A DNA stretch of 64,000 bases, taken from Porphyra umbilicalis (Eukaryota; Rhodophyta; Bangiophyceae; Bangiales; Bangiaceae). Shown piece by piece: positions 55,329 to 64,000 of the stretch; position 1 is the first letter of the stretch, and every line of letters starts with the position of its first letter. The notes below the pieces were generated by a model. The model was given only the letters and a program-made list of their open reading frames with translations. It did not search any database and was not told where the DNA came from. Both the position numbers and the translations under genes were made by a program. Location of the stretch: positions 1 through 64,000 of the forward strand of contig KV919137.1 in assembly GCA_002049455.2 (NCBI GenBank), given 5' to 3'.

Positions 55329-55759
55329 TCAGTGGGAGGTGCCGAGCCGCCTGACAAAGGCAAAACCCCGCACTCCATACGAGCCCCACTCGTCGCCGTG
55401 CCCCGTCCACCCGTCTGGCGCACAACGAGCACACACCAGCAAGATCAAGCTACATGGGCTCGAAGAAAAAATCGGCCCTGGTGACCACACACAGGCCGAT
55501 TTCAGATTCCAATGTGGGTCCCCATTGCCAGCAATGACATTTGCGTCCCACCCCCAGTGAAGCGCCACTGCACCGGGGAAAGGGCAGGGTCAGCCCGAGG
55601 TCTCTGTGAGAAGCTTGTAGCCCGCCTCTCGTATGTAGTGCTCGTGTGGTGTGTCCGCATCGGCCGCACGGGGTTGCTCCCGTAATCATTTGGACGGCAC
55701 AGGGCGAAGCGAATCACGGCTGACAAGGGTGTCTCACCCGTGCGCGCCCGCACGCCACC

Positions 55760-57182
55760 GTCGGTACGTGGTACCCCTCAGACGAATGCCGGATTCGTAA
55801 GGTCTTCATCTGTCAAACGATGGTCAGACGAATGCCCATTCGTCTGCCCGTTCGTAAGGGTGCGTTTTCGTTTGTGTCGCGTCTGTCATTCGTCAGGGAA
55901 ACGTTTGGGCTCGGTGACCCACTGACAAAGCCTTCTGGACAAGATGCTGGCAGTGAGGGGCGTACTTCGAACATCGGAAGTAAGAATGTTTTTAATTACC
56001 CAGTACGTTCCCACTAACGGTCAAAAGCTACTAGTGCGCTGTACTAAGCTTAATGGGACCCTCCTGCCCCTGTTCGGCGTCGCTTTCCCCCACCCCCACA
56101 TGACGCCACCTGCCTCCTACCCTCTCCATACCCCCAGTGCCCACCCCCACAGGGAACGGGCGACGAAGCTCCGCCACCTCGTCCCCCACGTATCTACCCC
56201 CGTGCCAAGCCGGGTCAACATGGCACTGCGCTCCACCCCCAACCTCACGGGTCAAACGCACACACTCTCCCCCATATCCCTCCTGCTCCTCCCCACGTCA
56301 AAAAGCCTTTAACTCAACGGTCGTGACCGGCACCGAACACAACCACGTCGGTCACGACAAAAGAGATGGGGGGGGCAAGGTCGGTGCGCAAGAGGTTGGG
56401 GAGGTGCGGCAGGTCAGAGGTGCGGGAGGCAGTGGGGTGAGAACCACTTGCAGCAGTACGAATGGTGAGGTACGGGGTAAACCGTACAATGGTGTGAAGA
56501 GAGAGGAGGTGGCCACGGCGGCGGTAAGACGAGAGAGGGACAAGCGGGAGCGTTGCAGCGGGGTGGGGACATAAGAGACGATGACAGAACGGAGAGCGGT
56601 ACACTACACCTGCGCGTCGAAAGACGAGGAGAGGCAAGGCCTCACTTCGAGAGAAAGGGGAGTCGTCTCCCAGGTTCCACTCCCGCCTGGCGGGCCTCTC
56701 CGATTGGCTACACCGCTGGTGTCTTCAAATGTTTGAACAGGAGCAGCCCCGAGGCCTACCTCAACAGCCTCAAGAAAGGGTCCCGACAGAAGCATCAGTG
56801 TTCTTAATTATTGAGATGTTTAGGTGGTCACGGGGGCCGCGAGAGCAGCCATGAGCGCGGTATGGTAAATGAAGCGCTGGTGATCGACAATTTTTTTTTT
56901 GGGTCGCTGCAATGGACAACGGGAAGGCGTCAGCAGCGCACAGTATGAGCCAATCAAGGGCTCTGTTGGAGACTCCACGAGCGGTCGACGTCTCACAGGC
57001 CTTGATTTTCTTGTCACGTGCTCCTGTAGCTGCGTGACGACAAGCTTACGAAAGCGGTATTCGTAACGCCTACGTTTGACAAACGAAAGACAAACGAACG
57101 ACAGACGAACATCGTACGAAAGCGCGCGTTTGGTCTTCGTACTTTTCGTTTGTCTTCCGTCTGGGTGGTACCAACTACCGAC
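55760..57182. mobile_element. Probable 1.4-kb non-autonomous DNA element
   Basis: The ends gtcggtacgtggtacc (55760) and ggtaccaactaccgac (to 57182) are imperfect inverted copies over ~29 bp (about 23 matches), including cagacg a little further in. Subterminal zones at both ends carry many copies of cagacgaa/ttcgtctg-type motifs in both orientations, for example the palindrome around 55825-55846. The interior is C-rich then G-rich. No transposase or clear target duplication is visible. Confidence 0.55.
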
Positions 57183-57732
57183 GACGCACGTGCGGATGGG
57201 CGCGTTGGCGCGGCAGCCGACGCGATGGAGCGGCGACGCCTGTGCACACCCCCTGGCGCGGGCCCAGACGCGTGCAGCCAAGCGGGACAGACCACGCGAC
57301 CGTTGGCAGCGGCGTGTGTCGCCACACTGGGCGAGGCGTTGCCGGATTGTCGACATCTCGTTTGACAGTTGTTGCAAAAGAGGGATTACAAACACCCAAG
57401 ACGTGGAAAATCTCCCTTCACAGACGGTATACAGTGGTGTAAACATACGCGGGGATCCGTACAGTACCGGCAAACTGTCACGTGACGACCTCGGCCAATC
57501 GCATCCACGCTACGTCGGCACGCCGTGCCACGCGCACGGACCACCCCACTCGCAGGAACAATGGACGGTCGACGCACGCCGCTCGGCTGCGGCGGTTTGT
57601 GGCTGCCACACCCCCCCCCCACCCTACAGCATGATGTGGCAGCGGCAAACGGGACGGGTGTTGCGCTTGCCCCGCTCCGCTCGGGGTGGCGGCGCGGTCG
57701 ACGCCTCGTCCGACGGTGGGACAGGCGTCGCG
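57183..57732. other. 3' flank of the ATAD2-like gene
   Basis: No gene or repeat was recognised. Confidence 0.35.
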
Positions 57733-59915
57733 TCAGTCGCTTGTGCCGCGGCTACCGGCGCGGTGCCCCACAGATGCGGCAGCAGCCACACCGTCCGGTG
57801 CGTGCGAGGCCGACCGAGCGGCACGTGCGCCACCGAGGGACGTGCGGCCGCCGCTGTCAGACAGCTGGTCGATGGCCGCCAACACCGTCACCACCCACGT
57901 GTCGATCCCGTGCGGCACAGGTGCTGCTGCCTCGTGTACGCTCGCGAGGGCGTCGAGGAGCTGCTGAAAAACGCGCTCCATCTCGTCCACGGGTGCGTGC
58001 GTGAGGTGCACGCCGTCCAACGCCACGTGCAACTCGGTGACGTGGGCACGCGCGACGCCGGTCTTCCGCTTGCGCACGACCGCTTTGAGCGCGTCGACGA
58101 CCGGGCACCAGTACTGCCGCCGCTGCTGCTCCGACGCCCCGTCCATGCGCACGACCGTCGACCATGTCGGCGCCCACGCGTTTGTCACGTCCTCGGCCGC
58201 GTTGGCAACGCCGAGCACCAACACGGGCGTGTCGACGGGGATGCGGGCCAGCACGCTGCGCAGCAGCGCGGTGGTCGACCCGTCGGCGGCGGCGGCAGAC
58301 TCGGCCATCCACATTTCGGCGTCGGGCATGTACAGGACCGACGGCGCGACGCGGACGGCCGCCGCCACCGTGGACAGCAGCAGCGGCAGCTGCCCGTCGG
58401 TGCCACTCGCAGTGAGGGAGAGGAAGCCGACGTCAAACACGGGCAGGGATTGCAGGTGGCACAGCACCGCAGCCCCAACCAGCGACTGCCCCATGCCCGC
58501 ACGCCCCGCAATGCAGAGGCGGTGCGGGAGGACCGGCCACGCGGCGAGCATGGCGGCGGCAGACGCACTTGACGTCGGCCCGCCCACGGCCTGGGTGGCC
58601 CACTCGACGCCGGGGGTGGTCAGCTTGTCCAACGGAAAGCGCGTGTTGAGGACCCCCACCACCCCCGACACGGTCGGCTCGAGGAGCGCGCTCAGGCGCA
58701 ACGGCAGCGGCCGGTGCAGCGCCGGGGATACCCCCGCCCGGGCGGTCTGCGCTCGGGAGGCCAGCGCCACGTCCCAGTCCGCGTGCGTCACGTCTGGGAG
58801 CGGCGGCGGCGGCGCGCCCCCCCCCCCCCCCCCCCCCCCCCCCCCGCACCACCCCCGACTGTCGCCGGGTCTGTGGCGGCGGTCACCACCGCCTCGAGCC
58901 ACTGCGGGTCGGTCCGGCGCCACGCGCAGCACACGGCTTCGGTGGCGAGGCCCCGGATTTCCGCTCCCGACCAGCCGTCTGTGCGTCGGACGACGTACGA
59001 GACCGCCGTCTCGTCTGCCGACGTGCCTGCGTGCAACGCCATCAGCCGCCGGCGGTCGGACGCGTCGGGCAGCTGAAAGTCGAGCTCCAAGTCAAACCGG
59101 CCCGGACGCCGAAACGCCGAGTCCAACAGGTCCGCCCGGTTGGTCGCGGCGAGGACCAACACGCGACCGCGCGAGCGAAAGCCGTCGAGCAAGGCGAGAA
59201 AGGTGTTGACGACCCGCGAGTGGTCGCGGTTGTCGTCCCGCGTCGCCGCGAGGGCGTCGACTTCGTCGAAAAACAAGATGGACGGGGCCGCCGCGGTCGC
59301 AGTGTCAAACAGGCGGCGCAGGCGGCGCTCGCCCTCGCCGACGTACTTGGAGAGGATTTCGCCGCCGCGGATGAGGTACAGAGGCACGGGGACGCCACCA
59401 TTGGCCGCCCGCGCGTGCGAGGCGAGCACCCGCACGCTCAGCGTCTTGCCCGTCCCGGGCGGACCGGTCAGCAGCACACCCCGGGGAAAGGGCAGGGGCC
59501 GCCCGACACCTCCCCCGCGCGGCGTGGTGGTGAGCAGCGCCAGCACCTCGCGCAGCCGCGACACGTGCGCGTCGTGGCCCGCCACCGTTTCCCACGGGAG
59601 CGAGGCGGGGGGCTCGGGCTCGGGCACAATGTCGCCGGTCTCGCCCCGCCGGCGGCGCTTGGTCGCCCCGCCCGACACTGACCCGTCGGTGCGGGCGCGC
59701 TTGGCCCCGACGGGGCGCACCGGCGAGCCGCCTGCGTCGACGGGCGGGGGGGGGGGCACGCGGTTGGCGGCGCTCGCGGCACTCGCCGGCGGCAGGGTGT
59801 GGAGGCGCCCGTCCAAGCGCGACGCCACGTCTCGCACGGCGGCAAGTGCCGCGCGGTCCCGTGCGGAACGACCACCCCGAGGCATGCCGCGCGGCGAGGG
59901 CGACGGCGGGCACAT
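57733..59915 (-). CDS. ATAD2/Yta7-type AAA+ ATPase without visible bromodomain (frame change at C29)
   Basis: This is a tandem-AAA+ chromatin ATPase of the ATAD2/Yta7/Abo1 type, a nuclear histone chaperone/segregase family. From ATG 59915, a basic leader (GAKRARTDG, ATKRRRRG) precedes AAA1. AAA1 shows Walker A GPPGTGKT, SKYVGEGERRLRRLFDTA, Walker B ILFFDEVDAL, and AATNRADLLDSAFRRPGRFD with the Arg fingers. After the 29-C run at 58817-58845 the frame changes and degenerate AAA2 follows. Its GRAGMGQS replaces the Walker Lys, as in ATAD2. Then come APSVLYMPDAEMWM and TPVLVLGVANAAED. The rest (~120 residues) shows no bromodomain asparagine or ZA-loop motif. Total is about 720 residues. Confidence 0.88.
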
Positions 59916-60065
59916 GGTGCTGCAGACGGGGGGAAAACGACAGGGCGGCGGCACCGCGCGCACCCCGTGCGCCGCCGAGCGAGCCGCGCGGTCTCGCACG
60001 AGGGCCCCTCGGTGTGACGGCGACGCCCGTCGGCGGCGGTCGCAGTAGTCACATCGACCGGACCG

Positions 60066-60073
60066 TATTTATA
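60066..60073 (-). promoter_or_regulatory. TATA box, ATAD2-like gene
   Basis: TATAAATA on the minus strand lies ~150 bp upstream of the proposed ATG at 59915. It is an AT island within GC-rich DNA. Position and sequence fit a core-promoter TATA box. Confidence 0.55.
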
Positions 60074-60511
60074 CCCGCTGTCGACAGGGGGGGCAGCGGC
60101 TGATTTTTAATCACGGAGGTTTGTATTCATACGGTAGCCTGCGAATCTGGCAGTGGCACGTGTGGTGGCAGATGCTGGTTGCAGACGGTCCCGTCCCAAC
60201 ATCCGCTTTGGCATCATGACCCGCCCCCTGAGCCCCGAGCCAATGAAACAGTGAGTTTGCTGACGCACCTAGGTCCGAGTTTTGTGAGAAGCACAGTAAC
60301 ACACCCGCCCCCTGCCCGTCCGCCCGCCCCCCCCTGCCTCCCCCACCCGTGCGCCCCCGTCCCCACGTCTCTGTCCTTTGCTGCAGCCTTCCCCACGTCT
60401 CTGTCCTTGGCTGCAGCCTTCCCCGCCCGCCTCCCCCCCTCCCTCCCCCCTGCTCCACCCTCGACGCCCGCCCAATGTCTTTTGTTTAGCAACCCCCCGT
60501 GTCTCATATCC
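60074..60511. other. Intergenic with a 30-bp tandem duplication
   Basis: A C-rich stretch at 60,300-60,460 includes two copies of a 30-bp unit (60361-60390, 60391-60420; starts ccccacgtctctgtcct) with one mismatch. No gene was seen. Confidence 0.5.
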
Positions 60512-60513
60512 CT

Positions 60514-60816
60514 AGTGTCTATTCTACCGCAATCGGGCAGCATCAAATGATGCCCGTTTGGGCATCAAATGATGCACCCTCTCCCAGGGCCAGAAAACGA
60601 CGGTTCTACCCCCCCTGATGAGGCAACTGGAGCACCCCCCGTTTGTATCTACAGCATATTGGCTGGGATCTCCCCCAAGAATAACAAGGCATCGCTGAGT
60701 CCGTTTCTGCAGTCGAAAAGAGCGTCAGAGGTCGGGAAGTACGAAAACGAGCGCTCCGAAAAAGGGCATCATTTGATGCCATTCGCATCAAATGATGCTG
60801 CGGTAGAATAGACACT
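60514..60816. mobile_element. Tc1/mariner-like MITE flanked by TA
   Basis: An exact 20-bp inverted pair (ctagtgtctattctaccgca, 60512-60531; inverse 60799-60818) bounds ~307 bp. If the ends are gtgtct...agacac, both sides carry TA, the Tc1/mariner target. Four copies of gcatcaAAtgatgc or its inverse occur just inside the ends (near 60541, 60555, 60767 and 60786). There is no coding capacity. Confidence 0.75.
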
Positions 60817-60898
60817 AGAGGTTCCTCATCACCGCCCGTGTCATAGGCCTCCTCTGCGAAGCGTCCACAGTTCACGCGCTCCCTTGGCTGTGTAACCC

Positions 60899-63800
60899 CA
60901 CAGGCGTCCTGGGGGGTGGGCTTGGGTGCCCAGCGACGCGCCGGGGTCCCCCCGAGCCGCACCCCGGTAGGTGGTTGATTTTGCAAAATATGTTTTTTGT
61001 AGCCCACCAGGCTACCATAAAACCAACGGTATTGCTAGAGTCAACTCTCGTAGGTTTTCCATTGGATTGTGGTACATCACCCCATCTGGGGGGGGGTGTC
61101 CTGGGGGTGCCCTGGGCGTGCCCGACAGGCGTCGTGGGGGTGGGCTTGGGTGCCCAGCGACGCGCCGGGGTCCCCCCGAGCCGCACCCTGGTAGGTGGTT
61201 GATTTTGCAAAATATGTTTTTGTAGCCCACCAGGCTACCATAAAACCAACGGTATTGCTAGAGTCAACTCTCGTAGGTTTTCCATTGGATTGTGGTACAT
61301 CACCCCATCTGGGGGGGGTGTCCTGGGGGTGCCCTGGGCGTGCCCGACAGGCGTCGTGGGGGGTGCGCTTGGGTGCCCAGTGACGCGCAGGGGTCCCGCC
61401 GAGCCGCACCCGGGTAGGTGGTTGATTTTGCAAAATATGTTTTATGTAGCCCACCAGGCTGCCATAAAACGAACGGGATTGCTAGAGTCAACTCTCGTAG
61501 GTTTTCCATTGGATTGTGGTACATCACCCCATCTGGGGGGGGTGTCCTGGGGGTGCCCTGGGCGTGCCCGACAGGCGTCGTGGGGGTGGGCTTGGGTGCC
61601 CAGCGACGCGCCGGGGTCCCCCCGAGCCGCACCCCGGTAGGTGGTTGATTTTGCAAAATATGTTTTTTGTAGCTCACCAGGCTACCATAAAACGAACGGT
61701 ATTGCTAGAGTCAACTCTCGTAGGTTTTCCATTGGATTGTGGTACATCACCCCATCTGGGGGGGGGTGTCCTGGGGGTGCCCTGGGCGTGCCCGACAGGC
61801 GTCGTGGGGGTGGGCTTGGGTGCCCAGCGACGCGCCGGGGTCCCCCCGAGCCGCACCCCGGTAGGTGGTTGATTTTGCAAAATATGTTTTTTGTAGCCCA
61901 CCAGGCTACCATAAAACCAACGGTATTGCTAGAGTCAACTCTCGTAGGTTTTCCATTGGATTGTGGTACATCACCCCATCTGGGGGGGGGTGTCCTGGGG
62001 GTGCCCTGGGCGTGCCCGACAGGCGTCGTGGGGGGTGGGCTTGGGTGCCCAGCGACGCGCCGGGGTCCCCCCGAGCCGCACCCCGGTAGGTGGTTGATTT
62101 TGCAAAATATGTTTTTTGTAGCCCACCAGGCTACCATGAAACCAACGGTATTGCTAGAGTCAACTCTCGTAGGTTTTCCATTGGATTGTGGTACATCACC
62201 CCATCTGGGGGGGGTGTCCTGGGGGTGCCCTGGGCGTGCCCGACAGGCGTCGTCGGGGGGGGCTCGGGTGCCCAGCGACGCGCCGGGGTCCCCCCGAGCC
62301 GCACCCCGGTAGGTGGTTGATTTTGCAAAATATGTTTTTTGTAGCCCACCAGGCTACCATAAAACCAACGGTATTGCTAGAGTCAACTCTCGTAGGTTTT
62401 CCATTGGATTGTGGTACATCACCCCATCTGGGGGGGGTGTCCTGGGGGTGCCCTGGGCGTGCCCGACAGGCGTCGTGGGGGTGGGCTTGGGTGCCCAGCG
62501 ACGCGCCGGGGTCCCCCCGAGCCGCACCCCGGTAGGTGGTTGATTTTGCAAAATATGTTTTTTGTAGCCCACCAGGCTACCATGAAACCAACGGTATTGC
62601 TAGAGTCAACTCTCGTAGGTTTTCCATTGGATTGTGGTACATCACCCCATCTGGGGGGGGGTGTCCTGGGGGTGCCCTGGGCGTGCCCGACAGGCGTCGT
62701 GGGGGTGGGCTTGGGTGCCCAGCGACGCGCCGGGGTCCCCCCGAGCCGCACCCTGGTAGGTGGTTGATTTTGCAAAATATGTTTTTTGTAGCCCACCAGG
62801 CTACCATAAAACCAACGGTATTGCTAGAGTCAACTCTCGTAGGTTTTCCATTGGATTGTGGTACATCACCCCATCTGGGGGGGGTGTCCTGGGGGTGCCC
62901 TGGGCGTGCCCGACAGGCGTCGTGGGGGTGCGCTTGGGTGCCCAGTGACGCGCAGGGGTCCCGCCGAGCCGCACCCGGGTAGGTGGTTGATTTTGCAAAA
63001 TATGTTTTATGTAGCCCACCAGGCTGCCATAAAACGAACGGGATTGCTAGAGTCAACTCTCGTAGGTTTTCCATTGGATTGTGGTACATCACCCCATCTG
63101 GGGGGGGGTGTCCTGGGGGTGCCCTGGGCGTGCCCGACAGGCGTCGTGGGGGTGGGCTTGGGTGCCCAGCGACGCGCCGGGGTCCCCCCGAGCCGCACCC
63201 CGGTAGGTGGTTGATTTTGCAAAATATGTTTTATGTAGCCCACCAGGCTGCCATAAAACGAACGGTATTGCTAGAGTCAACTCTCGTAGGTTTTCCATTG
63301 GATTGTGGTACATCACCCCATCTGGGGGGGGTGTCCTGGGGGTGCCCTGGGCGTGCCCGACAGGCGTCGTGGGGGTGGGCTTGGGTGCCCAGCGACGCGC
63401 CGGGGTCCCCCGAGCCGCACCCTGGTAGGTGGTTGATTTTGCAAAATATGTTTTTTGTAGCCCACCAGGCTACCATAAAACCAACGGTATTGCTAGAGTC
63501 AACTCTCGTAGGTTTTCCATTGGATTGTGGTACATCACCCCATCTGGGGGGGGTGTCCTGGGGGTGCCCTGGGCGTGCCCGACAGGCGTCGTGGGGGGTG
63601 CGCTTGGGTGCCCAGTGACGCGCAGGGGTCCCGCCGAGCCGCACCCGGGTAGGTGGTTGATTTTGCAAAATATGTTTTATGTAGCCCACCAGGCTGCCAT
63701 AAAACGAACGGGATTGCTAGAGTCAACTCTCGTAGGTTTTCCATTGGATTGTGGTACATCACCCCATCTGGGGGGGGGTGTCCTGGGGGTGCCCTGGGCG

Positions 63801-64000
63801 TGCCCGACAGGCGTCGTGGGGGTGGGCTTGGGTGCCCAGCGACGCGCCGGGGTCCCCCCGAGCCGCACCCCGGTAGGTGGTTGATTTTGCAAAATATGTT
63901 TTTTGTAGCCCACCAGGCTACCATAAAACCAACGGTATTGCTAGAGTCAACTCTCGTAGGTTTTCCATTGGATTGTGGTACATCACCCCATCTGGGGGGG
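60899..64000. repeat. Satellite array, about 224-bp unit, continues past window end
   Basis: A landmark ggtaggtggttgattttg recurs at 60966, 61190, 61413, 61636, 61860, 62085, 62308, 62531, 62755, 62978, 63202, 63424, 63648 and 63872, spacing 222-225 bp. There are thirteen full units plus partial ends. Each unit has a GC-rich half with a G7-9 run and an AT-richer half with the perfect palindrome attttgcaaaat. Two unit variants are mixed. The unit length is not a multiple of three and frames drift, so the long open frames here are not genes. Confidence 0.97.

Noticed and set aside
60899..64000. Many 60-220-codon open frames in the 3' array
   Set aside because: They are the same satellite unit read in different frames. 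The unit is not a multiple of three and both strands are equally open.
1..64000. tRNA, rRNA and CRISPR-like arrays
   Set aside because: I looked for B-box-like ggttcgaatcc sequences, cloverleafs, rRNA blocks and spaced short repeats and found none that I could support.

Overview
The window reads as nuclear DNA of a very GC-rich, plastid-bearing eukaryote, most likely a bangiophyte red alga of the Porphyra/Pyropia type. This rests on three observations. There is a nuclear phycobilisome-linker gene with a presequence, and a ferredoxin-NADP reductase gene with a transit peptide; both carry one short GT-AG intron. The coding sequence has extreme third-position GC, with poly-Ala, poly-Gly and poly-Pro tracts and long G/C homopolymers. 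Most genes have zero or one intron. PSMB6, TAF10 and a trypsin-fold protease are the multi-exon exceptions. The species itself cannot be named from sequence alone.

Layout. 0-8 kb: COQ3 (ubiquinone methyltransferase), a 1.16-kb terminal-inverted-repeat element, ribosomal protein eL19, a small conserved-looking protein and an ELMO-domain protein. 8-24 kb: a DoxX-like membrane protein, an Ala-rich protein, an alpha-kinase with a CxxC zinc motif, about 3 kb of extremely GC-rich DNA, an inverted and decayed copy of the alpha-kinase, the proteasome beta1 subunit and a class-I glutamine amidotransferase-like hydrolase. 24-29 kb: gene-poor, with a non-autonomous hAT element (perfect 8-bp target duplication) that keeps a piece of BED-finger sequence. 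29-43 kb: gene-dense, with FNR, a rhodanese-domain protein, an acidic disordered protein, TAF10, a subtilisin-like protease, an enoyl-CoA isomerase and a 7-exon S1 protease. 43-60 kb: mixed, with a coiled-coil/PPAY-repeat protein, the phycobilisome linker, a frame-disrupted coiled-coil gene, several MITE-like elements and an ATAD2/Yta7-type AAA ATPase. 60-64 kb: a small TA-flanked MITE followed by a satellite array of about 224-bp units that runs off the window.

The genes are mostly unrelated housekeeping functions: translation, proteolysis, transcription and chromatin, ubiquinone synthesis, fatty-acid oxidation and photosynthesis. There is no operon-like organisation. The most interesting protein is the nuclear linker: a phycobilisome-linker domain followed by a single C-terminal membrane helix. 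That is the architecture of cyanobacterial CpcL, which tethers rod-type phycobilisomes to photosystem I. Five genes change reading frame exactly at G/C homopolymers, which points to sequence-length errors or hypervariable tracts rather than true pseudogenes.
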